NCBI RefSeq assembly: GCF_964340395.1
Contig: NC_135570.1
Span: forward strand, 12,582,822-12,646,821
From: Glandiceps talaboti
Lineage: Eukaryota > Hemichordata > Enteropneusta > Spengelidae
Reading direction: 5' to 3'
DNA: 64,000 nucleotides
Under the pieces are notes generated by a model. That model was not told where the DNA came from. It did no database searches and saw only the letters and a program-made list of their open reading frames with translations. This document shows, piece after piece, positions 51,901 through 64,000 of this stretch (positions are counted from its first letter, which is position 1; every line of letters starts with the position of its first letter). The position numbers and the translations under genes were made by a program.

Positions 51901-54900
51901 CATCACCAAGCTATCGTCGGAACTCTGGGCATGTACTTTGTGTGGCGACTATAAATCGCAGTTGTTGTTCATGTTCCGGATCGGGGGGAGGAGACATTCA
52001 CGTAGGATGGTCTCCAAAAACCCCGTTCTAACAAAACTAGGCCGATCGGAATTTAAAACTAAAAACTCATCGATGGATTGCTGAAAACGAGAACTCCAAA
52101 CAGTCACCGTATCAATCGAAATTGCGCAATTTGCAATGATGCGAAAGTTGAAATCTCCATGCATACTGAGCTGATCAATATTCACGATATGCCATGACAT
52201 CATTCATATCCCGCTTCCAATACGTCACTATTTTTTCCATATAAGGGTAGCAAAATGCAAATTTTAGTGTGCGTATATGGTGATGAGTGACAGCGCCGAC
52301 TTCAGCTGATCGACGATTATGAACACGGAAGTGTGCCACGCTCCCACCACGTAATTTTACCAAACAAACGTTGATTTTTATGGTAACCACATACTGAAAA
52401 ATGATATAAAATAAAATCAGACGGTTGTACAGGTTGGTTGGGGCTCGTGGATTTTAATTTGCGCGAGCGTTGAGCGGTAGGCGAGCGGAGCGATCGCTCG
52501 CCTCAAAAGGCATGCCCTGGATCGAGACTACGCGTAAATGGTCGTAGTTTGGACTCTTGAATGACGGACAATAGGTGTTTACTTTCTATTGTCTACAACG
52601 TAAAGTTCATGAATATGCGTCAAAACTCATGAATATTCACCGTAGTACATCGGAGCTACGCGGAGCTACTCGTCGCTACTCGTGACTACGCGTAATTACG
52701 GTGCACTTGATTTCGATGCCTTCCCTTATCAAGATGACTGAAAGTCATCAAAAATTTCTCACCTGTAAATAGATGTCTAAATTCATTTTCCATTCTGCTG
52801 GCAATCTCAAACATCTCCTTTGCCTGTTTCATGGATAGTTTATCACTCAGGAATCTGGGGTCTTTTAGTTCTCTGAAATCAAAAATAAAATGTACACCAG
52901 TAGTTAGATTTTCAGTTATTGAATCACTATATAGTGTACCAATAGCATCCAAGTACAGCTTTTGCACTGTTGCAACAATTGTTTATAGTATTCATATCAA
53001 GTGCACAATAACACTTTTCTTCATTGCTTTCTCCACATCAATAACTTTGCTAAGAAGTCCATGTACATAACTAAACACTCTAGTAGCCATACTTACTTGA
53101 TTTGCTTGGCTGATTTGTGTTTCATAAATATAACAATAGGAAATAGATGAATTCTGTGCAACCTCTCCACAGCAGATGGACAAATATCCAGTATACAATG
53201 ACAATCCTGAATAAGATGAACAAAGTAACATATTATTAATGATGTGGCTTGGGAATATGTTACACCAGTAGTCTATGATATAGCTTTGGGATTGGGTTTG
53301 GCAGTGGTGGTGGTTAAGGTGGTTGTGGGGGAGGTAGTAGTGGTGTGAGTTGTTTCGATGGTAGTGGTGGTTGTTGTGGTAGAGGTACGAGTTGTTTTGA
53401 TGGTAGTAGTGGTTGTTGTGGTAGTAGTGGTACAAGTTGCAGTAGTGATAGTGCTAGTTGTGGTGGTTGGGATGGTAGCAGTGATGGTTTTTTGTGGTAG
53501 CAATTGTACAAAGTGTGGTGGTGGTTGGGATAGTGGTAGTGGTGGTAGTAGTGGTATGAGTTGTGGTGGGGAAAGAAACATCTAAAGACAAACAGATCTG
53601 TCATTATGTATGCTTCTGTAACAAGTTCCAACTACTTGTGGTAACATAAGTAGAAACAATCCAGATTTTTAAGTAAAGTAGAAACACAGCAAAATAACAG
53701 AGACTAATTTTCACTAACAACAATTCATCAATTTATAACCTGGAGAAAATAAACCTATTTGTAGTCATGGAAACACTACCTTGCTAGAAATTTCTTTGAT
53801 AGCAGCAACGGTAATGCATTCAAAGTGGTCTCTACATCGCCTGTAGTCAACAAACAGACACTCTGAAATCCCCTTCTCCATAGTCTGCACAGTTGCCCTC
53901 ATAATTTCTGGAAAACAAAAAACAAACATTTTAAATAAACACATGAAATTCAACATTATTAATAACTAAAAGCACTTAAGTTCAGATTTGGACTAAAATT
54001 TACTGTAATCATACCTGGATTTCTTTTAGTTGAATACACACAAAAGCATTTCCATGGAAATATAACCTGTTATGATACTAAATCATATTTCTATAAAGTT
54101 GTTGCGTAGGGTATCAACATTAGTTGCACTGAATACAGTGGGCTGACAACTCCTAAAGAGCTATTCCACCAAATTTTTCCTGCACCGAATAAATACGTCT
54201 ACATTATATGTGAAAAGCTGTTGTCCAACAGATCTATAGAAAGATGTTTTACACTGAAGGAAATAAGCACTCAGGACTCAGGAATATTCATTGTGCAACC
54301 ATGAATATATAATTTCTGCTGATTCCAATCATTCATTGGCCACATGAGCAAAGACACCCAATAAATACACAAGATCAACTACCGTACATGTTTCTCTGAA
54401 AGCAAGTAATTGTAGGTGATGTAAAATCGTGAAATGACTCTCCAGAACTTATCCTTCATGAAAATGTTTCTACTTCCTGGTGTGGCATTCCCCTCTAAAG
54501 ATGGATGTCGTAGACTAAGATGAGATTTTTTTTTTCAATCGATGAGAGCATAAAAAGTTTACATATCAATAAAAACCATTATTGCACACTTGTTGATAAT
54601 TTGCAGTAATTCATTATTTTATAAAGTACGGAGAAACAGATCTAACCCTCCCATCCCATTCCTCATCAACCATAAAATATTCTAGCTTTCATATTAGCTA
54701 AACACTGTCAACTCACCTGGGAGACACCTTGAGAATTTATTAGGTGATTCCAGCTTCAATTTTTCAGTAACAGCATGAACAAATGGCCCAAGCAGCAGAA
54801 CTGGACGTTTTACTTTACCTGCACAAAGGCAATAAGAATTACAAAATTACATTTTCAAATTGTCTCTCGGAATTCTCATCTTCAAAAAATATCATAGGAT

Positions 54901-57900
54901 ATCTTTGAGCCTCTCCCAGCAACAAATTATTTGTTGAAATGTTTTCATTTACACTTTTATACCAGAACAAACTCCAAACTAATGTTACACTAAACGGGAA
55001 GTTGGATGGTTGATTTGATAGTCAACACCAAGCCTGTGGACACAATAAATTAACATGACCATATATATATATATACACCTTATGCCAGCTATTTGAAAAA
55101 CAAAAGATCTCATAGTTTGGCCACTAGGTGTGCTGTTAGAGAAGCACCAGCTTATTTAGATTTCAACAATATAATTTTTAGGAACTGATCAAAACTATTT
55201 TTGAAGTATGTAATTGAAACCATACAATTATTTTTACTTGGCCTTAAGCAGCAAGAAACATAATTTCTACTTACTATTTAATCTTTCCACTCTTTGATAT
55301 GTTGGCACACTGAAATCTGAAAGAAATAACACCAAGATTCAATTCAACTCTTCTTACTTCAATATAAGTTTTACAACAATTCTTACAATACTCTGAAGAT
55401 TATACTGATGAAGGTATTTCTTAAAATTAGACCCCTTGCTCCATCTTTCTTGATACCTTTAGACCCATTTTCCAATTTTTTCTCTCTGAAACTTAAGAGT
55501 AAAATGGTATGATCCTATCATTCTCAAGTTATGAATAATCCATTTGATCCAAAAGGTGTGGTTATAATGTTATAATAATGTTGGTTTCTTATATAGAGCT
55601 TTCCCACTCCGTGCTCAAAGCGCTTTACAATTATTACCCCTGGCTCGGATCAGAATGGCACAACGGCCCTTTAGTCTTCCTCAACTCCCCAGGGAGCATA
55701 CAATCCATTGCAGCCATTTAAGCACATAGGATTAAAGCCTTCACATTGCAACCTACATCCTACCAGGTCCCCAGTTATACAGCTGGGTTGACTGAGGCAC
55801 AGTCGTGGTTCAAATCTTGCCCAAGGACTTTAGCCACTCAGAAACAAACAGCAGGCAGCAACGGGGCTCGAACCTGCAACCAGTAGATTCCAAGCCGGTC
55901 ACGCTAGCCATTCACCCATCATGACTCCACGAAGTGGTCATTCTAATGAGGGACTTACAGCTTACCTTCTTGTATGGGTACGCTATCACAACTAGTACTC
56001 ATTGACCCATCCATGGAACTCAGTTCACGGCTATCCTTTGAATTGTTCCGTTGATGTTTTTTCCGTCTAAAGAAACTCCTCCTTGCAGATGCTGATCCTC
56101 TCCTTGATGAGGCATTCCTCAATTCATCCTCTGCCAACACATCAGTAAAGCTGCGTTTTCTCATAATTTCTTGCTCAAGCCTGTACATAGCAGAGAAATT
56201 GTGAATTTGTAGTAACACTGATACACATTACTGATACCCTTGTATTCCTACGGTACCGTATTGCTGGTGTGAAATTCAGACAAAATTAAAGGTTACAAGA
56301 TTGGTGTAAACTAGCCAACCTCTCTGTCACCTTCTTATCAGATTGGTCTGGTGCACTACTGAAACCTCACTTCAGTCATGCTATATGGTGGAAAAGTCAA
56401 GAACATGATGAGCAAGGAATTTTCAACATTGAACTTAATGAATTTTAGATGTAGAACTTACACATATTTACTGAGAATATGGCCACATTCCCTCCTTTCA
56501 CCTTGGTTACCAACTTCCCAGGCTCTCCACATACCAAAGTTTCCTTTGAACATGGTATCATCAACAAAATACACCTGATCTTTTTTTACATTAAGTTCAC
56601 CCTCAGTTTCTCCAGGTCTGTCAATTAACGCTTTGATGTAAAAGGCATCACAGGGTTGGTCAATGATTTTCTTGAATTCTGTTGCATCAAGAAAGAAACA
56701 GAGATATTAGAGCTGCTTTACACATGTAAGACATGAACGCTCAGTAGACCCTTTAGGTAAACTCGTACCATACTTCAAAGCAAAGTAGACAAATCAAATC
56801 ATCGGAATTATTTCAACTTGACTATATTTCACTATCAACTTTTCTATCAAACGCTTTACACCATGTGCCCATTATAGAAGTTCATCTTTGTGACAAATTT
56901 ATTTGAATTTGAACAACTTTTCTATCAAAACTAAAGCTAATTCTCCTGGTCTAGGCAAGGACACAAGGCTGCCACCAACTTCTGCCACTTTGATCAGTAT
57001 TTCTGACAGGATTGAGCTTTACCATACAACTTCCATCTCCTCTAACGCAGTCATCACTGTCTGCTACTCGGTTAAACTATATACCATCTGTAGAATCTCA
57101 ATTTTGTGCCAAGTTTGATATAAAACTGAAATCACTTACTTGGAATGTTACTCTGTGCAAGAAGAGACACTGTTTCTGTTGGCTTCTGAAGTTCTAACGC
57201 TGCTTGCTCTGCAGTGGCTGACCTTAAATCGATTCCATTGAACTGTTAGAGAAAAGATCAATCTTATTTAAAACTGCGATGGTACCAATTATTGATGAGG
57301 TTATACAATGCATGATCGGAGATCAATGAATATTCCCAAAGATAATGAATCATTTATCAAATTTGCATCTTTGTGAAAACAGGTGGTTGTATAATGTAAC
57401 ACACTGCACAATCAGCAGCTAATGAATATTTCCTGTTGGTAATGTATTATCATCACATTTGCATATTAAGGAAAACAGGTGGTTGTAAAAATTCATACAT
57501 TGCACAATCAGAGGTTACTGAATTTTCTACTGATACGATAATTATTATATTATAAAATTTGCATAAATGTGAGAACAGGTGACTACAACTTTATACACTG
57601 CACAATCAGAGGTTAATTGTTCACTAGGTATATGAGTAGTCTTCCAAATCTCATATCTCTCCACTCACCTCCAATATCTGGTCTCCCTGTTGGAGACCTT
57701 CGGGGCTATTAGCCACACTATCATGCTGGATATCCGACACAAACACTCCCACTGCATTCCCACCAATTATCCCGATTCCCAAACTTGGTGATGTCTTCTT
57801 AAGGAACACAAATCTAGGTTCAGATGGTGGGGGTAGACTATGCAGGGATAGGGTGTCTGACATACTGTCACTGAGTGTCCCAATGCCGATGCTAGGAGAG

Positions 57901-58987
57901 GCGTTGGGGTAGAACTTCCGAGTGTACATCTTAGACTGAGGTGCAAATATATCTCGTCCTGTGATGCGAGACATCATTACAGGACTGCAAAAAAAAATCA
58001 AGTAAGGCAGTTAATTAACAAACGAGAACATATATGGGTGGCTGCTGTTGTGTGTAGTGTGTCTCATAACAGTAGGGTGGCATGTGACAATGCACAAACA
58101 ATTTGAATTTTCTTGTAGCATCTATACATCCTTGCTTAGCGCACAGCAGTTTGGACAGTTTTTATATCTACAGAGAATATTGGAGGAAAACTACTGATAA
58201 CAGTTGTAGGCAATACTTTTGTTACTGTTGAAGTCCATCATTTTTCTTGTTTTTAAAAGTTCCCGGATGTAAATCTACAGAAATATATATATTGATGTCT
58301 TTTAATTTACATTCACATAGATGTTTTGAAAAAGCTACTTCATTCAAAATAGCTGATTTGTAAGAGATAGAAATCTTAACACTAATTTGCATAAAGGATG
58401 CCAGGATATACGACCTTTGAGGTCAACAAGTAATTTGCATACCTCATACTCAAATTTGCACCACTTGCAGGAGAGGGTGGTGTCATTGTCCCAGATTCTG
58501 ACATAGCTGATGAATCCATCTGTGACTGACTGGTAGTGGGTGAGTTTGTTGCCGTACTACCTGGCGTTGCAGTTGGTGTTGAGTGAGCACTGGAACTGGA
58601 TTCCCGATTGTCGTCTTTCATTTCTGGTCATACAAGAAAAACAACAAACAAACAACAGATACTGCATAAGTAAATCAGCGCCACCAGTGTCCAAAAGCAG
58701 AGAGCTATTCGATGCATCTTTTTGTTTTCCTCAATTTATATGTTATGTTTCATAACTCCATGTGTCTTTTTCTCAAGAATAACATGAAAATAGATGATTT
58801 GCTGACTTACTTTTGGGGTTATACTGGGCAAGTATAGTGATACTATCTCCACCTTGTCGGAGTATGTTGGCTGCCTGAGGGTATGTTGCACATCTTAAAT
58901 TAATACCATTGTACTGGAATGGAGAATTATACATTTAAGAATTACAAAAGAATGATGACGAAAGCCTTGAAATAACAACACACACAG

Positions 58988-59053
<66 letters not shown>

Positions 59054-59147
59054 ACACATACACACAGAGGCAGACATAGACAGAGACAGAGACAGAGGCA
59101 TAGACAGACACCCAAACACACACAAACACAGAGGCATACATGAGACA

Positions 59148-59185
<38 letters not shown>

Positions 59186-61715
59186 TGGACATACAAATAC
59201 TAACATCAAAACACATGCACTGACAACAAACTGTCATTTATAGACAGTGGGAAACTTCCTGAAATATTTGATATACATGTACTTTATCATGCTTTAAAGT
59301 GGCCATATGGATGACAAATGGGGTATTTATTTTGGATTTTTTTTACTCATAAAACTTTACTATAATATCCTACTTGAAAAAAAAATGTGAAACAACATAT
59401 ACCAACTCCAAGTTTGTAACTCAATAAATTGCAAAAAGCTCAAAAGTGTCTGAAAAGTTTGTTATTGTACGTACAAAAACAAACATTTTACACATTTTAA
59501 ATTGGGGGGGGGGGGCAATTTACAGTTACAAACAAGGACTTGGTATATGTTCTTTCACATTCTGTTTTCAAGTAGGAAGCCATAGTAAAGTTGTTTTATA
59601 AATAAAAATCCAAACATCAATTTGTCATCCATATGGCCACTTTAAGTAGAATATTTTTAAAAAAAAGCCTTTCATACACTACATCGACACATCTTACCTC
59701 TAAAATCTGGTCTCCCTCCTCTAAACCATGTTTAGCAGCTTGGCTGCCATCATTGACTGAATTGACAAATATACCACCTTTAGGACCCTGCTTTATATAA
59801 ATGCCTAATGGCTCCACCGTCTTCTCAATTAAAATGCATCTTGGTTGCTCAGACCTACAAGAAAAGGGGCAGGATTAGTGGCAAGGGTTAGTGGAATACT
59901 TGATCTCATGAAGGCGCCCTACTTTGGCTGAAAATGCAACCAATACTGCTGTGATACACAGGGAAAGTGACAACTTTTTGAAGGAGGTGACAGTACTCAA
60001 CAATCATGGCCCTTACTTCTGGTCTAAAAGCTTCTTCTGAACAGCACTCCAAGTGGCCAAACTATGAAATCTTTTGTCTTTCTGATAACTGGAATATGGC
60101 ATATTACATGTAAACATCAATTATAATATGATAGTGTACTCACCTGGGTTGAAGCTGTCGTGATATGGCTTGACTGCCCTGGTTAGACAGTTTGGATAAT
60201 GAGCTTTCTGAACTCTGAGATGAAGGAACTGAACATTCTGGAATTGTAGGAGAAATTGGACTACTTCTGTCTGACAGTGTCATAGATAAAGAACTCCCAG
60301 TACTTTTATCAAAGGAACTACCGGAAAGAATACTAGGACTCTTGGCTGGGATTTTTATCCTTGTAGTATACTTGTATTCCTTATTTGGTGGCAGTGAACT
60401 GTGATCGGTGCCATCATAACTCGGATATGGAGGATGGCCACTTTTGTGTGGACTGTGAGAAGGAGAATACGGCAAATCCATGCTCCTATCAATGTCATGA
60501 CGTGAGGATCCAGGGCTGCCTGATGAGAACTCATCGGACAGTATACTGTTGGGCGAGTCAGATCCGCCCCGATCTGTGTCTCTGTGCTGTGATGATAAAG
60601 GTTGAATTTTAGACCGTAGCTTGGGTGACTGCGTCGAGTATCTGGGAACAGGAGGCCCTGTGGCAATAGCTGGCTGGTTGGCAGGTGATACAACACGGCT
60701 ACTGGCAGTGAAGAATGGAACGTTTCTAAATCGCAACACTGTTGTTGTTGCAACACTGGGTGAAGGGTGGGAATAAGGCGAGGTCCGTATTCCATTACTA
60801 GTGTAACCAATGCCTGGTGATATTGACGCTTCGGTACAAAGTGTAACATCTGACGCCACAAGTGGAGGTAATGTGTTCCGTGGCGCATAGACATTATTTA
60901 GCTCCAATTGTGTTGGTTTCGGCATCATACTGGCATCCAAGCTATGAGCACGTGGGTCATCCTTTCTATCTTTTAATGCTGCTGACGCTGTACGCTTTTC
61001 AACAGTTGACGCAATGGCGGTGTATGCTGAAACCACAGAATAATCAACAGGTGTGGCTGGAGATGAATTCGATTGGAAATGTATAATTTCTGGTTCCTTC
61101 TCAGAATGTTTGTTTATTCCATTCAAGTTTTGACTTTGTGGACCGTTTGACACTACTGAAGACGACGGCGTGTGGTTAGGTGTAATCGTTATAGAAGAGG
61201 GTGTCGGTGTATGGTTTGGCGTCAGGTTGTCGGCCACAAGTGTACTCCCTGAATCTGAAGAATGTGTTGATGACTGTCTACTGTGCCTGAATGAGGCCTT
61301 GAGTGAGGAGTTCCTATCTGGAGGAATAGGTGGCGTTTCACCATTACTATTGTCCTTATACATTGGTGCATACACCGATTCGTAACCATTTGCTAAAATT
61401 GTCTTTCTTTCTTTCGGTCTCCTATGTATTATGTAAAAGCCTTGGCCTTCAAGTTCATACATCTCAGGTGGTCCTTGCGATTTAGGCCATGTGCCCCCAC
61501 TTTCTTCCTTGTGCCAACCCCTTCCTTCCCTTTTCCTTGGATGTTTCCTGATGCGTGGAAGTGATTCTAACTTACTGTCATCATCTGGTGACTCTGTTGG
61601 TGGTGGTGGAGGAACAAAACTTGGCGGATCTCTGTACTTTGGGCTTTCCCTGTGTTTGGGTGGTGCCGGAGGATCTGCTTGTTTTGAAACTTCTTTGGCA
61701 AAGGACTGAAAGCGC

Positions 61716-61755
<40 letters not shown>

Positions 61756-63342
61756 GATATGATTTATCCACCTTTGCAGTGTTACTACTTTGAACATTGA
61801 AGGGTTCCCCAGTTTTAGCACTAGCACAATACTTGTTTGCGGTTTGTACACTGGCATAGTATAGTTCATCAGTCTGTATGCTGGCATGTTTGATAGCTTT
61901 AGGGTCATGAAAGTGTACAAAGCCGTCTCCATACAGAGGAGATGGAACCAGACTTGAACGAGAGGATTTTGAATCCTTTTCCTTGAGTGAATCCAACATA
62001 CTATTTCCACTCGCTGTGGACATAGTTGGACTGCGGAGTATGGATAATGCCACTGTATCACCTGCATGGAGTAATAGTTTTTCAACTTCTGCTGCGGTTT
62101 TATTCTCAACTGGTGAGCCGTTAACCTGAAACAACCAGAAATATTACAAATTATGTATCAGAGATGTCTGTAGACATTTGATCATAGTTCATAATCATTT
62201 AGTCTAGCAGGGATGAAAATCTCAATTCTTCAGCTTTTTCAACAAATTGCCAAATTTAACCAGGCACAGATTAAATGCACACTAGAATTCCCCATACTTC
62301 ACCTTAAGGGGGGAACACCACTCCTGGAACTAGAAGTATGTTTTTTTTATCAAGATTGGGTTCTGGAGAGTCATTTCATGATTTTACATCACATAAGTTT
62401 GGTTCGGTTGCTAAAGAACACCAAATTGAGACTCTTTCTCACATCTATTCTTCTTTCAGTTGAACATCATTCAATATTCATGATTCATAAGTGTTAAATA
62501 CGTCAAGACACACAGTCATGAATATTTATTGTTCATCTAATACATATGCATGCCTGCTAAGTCCAATGGGACATCACTGCTGGAACAATGGAGGTGAAGG
62601 GTATTTATTAGCAATCGAGCAAATTGAAGGGATATGAAATCAGAAACCACAAGTTTTTGAAATACCTTTATTTCCTGGAGTGGTGTTCCCTTTAAAATAT
62701 GGAATATAATAAAACTGCAGACTTACATTTATAACACGATCTCCAACAGTCAAATTACAGTCCCTGGCAGCTGGGGAATGAGAACTAACACGGCTTATAA
62801 AGATACCCTGCTCAAATGTAATACCATGGTCTCGTTCCTGCCCCAGGTTAAGACGTATGGGTTGCAAAACCTTGCCACTAGAGGGCCTCTTTCTCTTGAT
62901 AACCTACCAGAGGTAAAGAATATGGGACTGTAAATTCTCCATGCAGGGGGAATATTGGACTGTAAATTCTCAACACAGAAGGAATTTTGGACTGAATATT
63001 CTCCACGCAGACAGTCGCTAGATATTCTGACATTCGTATCACAGTCGCAACTGTCATAACAAATTATAATTCGACTATGGTCATCCAGAATCTTGTGGGA
63101 GGATTTGCCTTCAGATCAACCAAGATCAGGTCTAATTGCAACTAAAAATAATCCCACAATCCTTTGCATCTGAGCATGCCCAGTTTGAATTGCAAATATA
63201 CAAAAGCAGCAGACGACAGTTGTGATGTGACAGACTTACCATATTTAGTACACCACCTCCACTTCTTACAGCTTGTATGGCACGGACTGGATCCACATTC
63301 GTCAAATCCACATTGTTAACTTTAACTAGGCAATCGTTCACT
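48991..63342 (-). CDS. DLG5: DLG5-like MAGUK scaffold, C-terminal 1383 residues
   Basis: This membrane-associated scaffold is known for junction, polarity and ciliary roles. Sixteen coding exons: 63240-63342, 62727-62903, 60144-62125, 59698-59854, 58811-58913, 58443-58623, 57669-57984, 57140-57242, 56462-56678, 55966-56180, 55275-55316, 54717-54818, 53780-53907, 53097-53206, 52763-52872 and 48991-49097. All join in frame. In order they give: end of PDZ1 (RVNDCLVKVNNVDLTNVDP); PDZ2 (VIKRKRP to VALSILRSP); a Ser/Pro-rich linker in one 1982-bp exon; PDZ3 (EPLGIYIKQGPKGGIF); PDZ4 (SPSLGIGIIGGNAVGVF); SH3 (DAFYIKALIDRPGETEGEL, WRAWEVGN); a basic hinge; and the guanylate-kinase-like domain (RPVLLLGPFVHAVTEKL, CLFVDYRRC, LHRIHLFPIVIFMKHKSAKQ). 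The P-loop is replaced by GPFVHAV, so kinase activity is not expected, as in other MAGUKs. It ends TLWVPSGKFI. The N-terminal coiled-coil part lies beyond the window. Confidence 0.96.
49203..50369. repeat. ~22-bp minisatellite, about 50 units, in the last DLG5 intron
   Basis: The consensus unit is GTGAGTGAATGATGTCATCA plus AT, with variants that shorten the unit or change TCATCAA to TCATCGA. The GGTCATCGA variants cluster in the right half. The array ends abruptly at the TTA next to the transposon at 50373. Confidence 0.96.
50373..52725. mobile_element. 2353-bp DNA transposon with 85-bp TIRs and TTA target duplication (Harbinger-like)
   Basis: The left end begins GGGAAGGCATCGAAATCAAG (50373). 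The right end, in reverse complement, is the same, and the two arms match over 85 bp with one difference (TATA versus TGTA, near base 78). TTA flanks both ends (50370-50372 and 52726-52728). A 3-bp TTA/TAA duplication and GGG-starting TIRs are typical of PIF/Harbinger elements. The TIRs hold repeated GTAGC/CGAGTAG words. No intact transposase is visible. A - strand frame (51949-52203) has a weak resemblance to the DDE-nuclease W-x-x-x-x-x-x-S-x-D region (TVWSSRFQQSIDEFLVLNS). Probably non-autonomous or decayed internally. Confidence 0.85.
52973..53018 (+). mobile_element. Partial arm of MITE family A
   Basis: CAACAATTGTTTATAGTATT, then CATATCAAGTGCACAATAAC, matches the left arm of the element at 43539-43677 with several changes. 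It lies in the intron between DLG5 exons 53097-53206 and 52763-52872. Confidence 0.6.
53285..53575. repeat. Imperfect GTGGTNGT trinucleotide-rich repeat
   Basis: A degenerate GGT/TAG/TGG array of about 290 bp in a DLG5 intron. On the gene strand it gives spurious His/Tyr/Asn- or Thr-rich frames and is not coding; it lies between two well-defined guanylate-kinase exons. Confidence 0.9.
54405..54502 (+). mobile_element. Dispersed repeat family B, copy 2
   Basis: GTGATGTAAAATCGTGAAAT, then GACTCTCCAGAAC, then ACTTCCTGGTGTGGCATTCC matches the block at 16470-16580. It lies in the DLG5 intron between exons 54717-54818 and 53780-53907. Confidence 0.65.
55570..55925 (-). mobile_element. tRNA-derived SINE
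   Basis: On the - strand the element starts near 55925 with a tRNA-like head: A-box-like TGAATGGCTAGCGTGACCGG and B box GGTTCGAGCCCC (around 55886). It continues through about 250 bp of body and ends with a tail containing TTGTAAAGCGCTTTGAGCAC, then an ATAA/TTATAA-rich end near 55570. It lies in the DLG5 intron between exons 55966-56180 and 55275-55316. Similar AAGCGCTTT tails are widespread in invertebrate SINEs; the exact family needs a repeat library. Confidence 0.75.
58978..59183. repeat. (CA)n-rich compound microsatellite
   Basis: CA dinucleotides, an ACAG/GAGG-type middle and a second CA block, in the DLG5 intron between exons 59698-59854 and 58811-58913. The long Cys/Val frames here are artefacts. 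Confidence 0.96.
61715..61756 (-). repeat. CAA-coded polyglutamine tract in the DLG5 linker
   Basis: Fourteen consecutive Gln codons (thirteen CAA and one CAG on the gene strand) inside the 1982-bp linker exon, preceded by VDKSY and followed by RFQSFAKE. The length is divisible by three, so copy-number changes would keep frame. Confidence 0.95.
62283..62702. mobile_element. Repeat family B element with inverted termini
   Basis: The left end has GGGGGGAACACCACTCCTGG; the right end in reverse complement has AAAGGGAACACCACTCCAGG. Just inside the left end is the inverted CTCCAGAACC/ATGAAATGACTC block shared with 16470-16580 and 54405-54502. About 420 bp, no coding capacity, in the DLG5 intron between exons 62727-62903 and 60144-62125. 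Confidence 0.6.
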
Positions 63343-64000
63343 CTGTAAACAACATCATATATTGTATTAAATTCCTGATTTTCTTCAGAGTCAAAGACAG
63401 GTAAAATAAACTTTGCTGTATTTTCTTTAAACAGTAAAACAACGAAACCACTTGAAATTCTACTTTTTCCAACCCCCACCCCCCCCCCCACCCCTAAAAT
63501 TTAGTTTTCTGCAAGATGCTTGATTATACTGTGCAGACATATGGACGGCTAGGTTGACTTATAAACACCATTTATGAAGAGAAACAAAATTGTCATGATG
63601 GTTCCAGAAATGATCAAACAAAGGATGTTTTTGCCCTACTCATATAAAGAGACTGGCCAAAACTTTTGTTTTCTGCATGATGGTTGGTACCACTATAGAA
63701 ATACAGGTTGTGGGGAGAAGTTACCAATCCAATGTACATATACATTCACTCAATATACCACATAATTCATTTCCACTGGAAAGGATGAGCAGACAGTCCC
63801 ATAGGAGTTTGTGTACATTTTTATTTTCTAGTTGGCTATCAATTTAACACACCTATGACAGGATGATTTGTGAGAAGTCTGGACGAAAGATGAAATCGCA
63901 CCTTTGTGTATGTACTATTCACGCGGCAGTACTTAGTTGTAATTCATGTCTGAAGCCAACATTTCTCAAATCTCATTGCAGAATTGTGAAAAGAATATCA
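63343..64000 (-). other. DLG5 intron, continuing beyond the window
   Basis: Sequence upstream of the first visible DLG5 exon. It contains a C-rich run at 63473-63495 but no recognisable exon; the exon carrying the start of PDZ1 is not in the window. A 63-codon + strand frame (63574-63765) shows no domain. Confidence 0.55.

Noticed and set aside
52462-52505. GC-rich palindrome AGGCGAGCG...CGATCGCTCGCCT inside the transposon
   Set aside because: A local palindrome within a mobile element; no evidence for a separate role such as an origin or attachment site.
53273-53631. Thr-rich, His/Tyr-rich and Val-rich frames of 75-147 codons
   Set aside because: Translations of a degenerate trinucleotide repeat in a DLG5 intron.

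Overview
This is eukaryotic genomic DNA. Every recognisable gene is split by GT-AG introns, intergenic space is wide and AT-rich, and there are many long microsatellites, non-LTR retrotransposon remnants, foldback elements, a tRNA-derived SINE and Harbinger-type sequence. The gene set (SLC5A8-type transporter, DNAJC28, cyclophilin A, DLG5) and the intron-rich structure point to a non-vertebrate animal, probably a marine deuterostome (hemichordate, echinoderm or cephalochordate) or possibly a lophotrochozoan. The sequence alone does not let me choose.

Layout. (1) 215-3961, + strand: the last eight coding exons of an SLC5A8/SLC5A12-like sodium-coupled monocarboxylate transporter; its 5' part lies outside the window. 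(2) 5275-6749, - strand: a two-exon DNAJC28-like gene whose J domain lacks the HPD motif. (3) 8141-11314, - strand: a three-exon gene for a predicted secreted, very acidic, repeat-containing protein that I cannot assign to a family. (4) 11315-17715: no gene seen. (5) 17716-28725, - strand: a complete 14-exon SLC5A8-like gene (586 residues), convergent with and paralogous to (1). A decayed non-LTR retrotransposon sits in its first intron and very large simple repeats fill several others. (6) 28726-33851: no gene, but the 3' end of another non-LTR element. (7) 33852-39651, - strand: a complete five-exon cyclophilin A (164 residues). (8) 39652-48990: intergenic, with foldback elements, a decayed Harbinger transposase, an octamer cluster and a CArG-box cluster. 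(9) 48991-63342, - strand: 16 exons encoding the last 1383 residues of DLG5 (end of PDZ1, PDZ2, long linker, PDZ3, PDZ4, SH3, guanylate-kinase-like domain). Its last intron carries a 1.2-kb minisatellite next to a 2.35-kb transposon with 85-bp terminal inverted repeats.

The genes show no sign of forming one functional system; this is ordinary animal genome with unrelated housekeeping, transport and scaffold genes. The most informative points are the convergent SLC5 duplicates with patchy divergence, the J-protein without HPD, the unassigned acidic secreted protein, and the apparently young TTA-flanked transposon in DLG5. Exon boundaries were derived by hand from reading-frame continuity, splice dinucleotides and, for SLC5, comparison of the two paralogues. 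No similarity search or transcript data were available.
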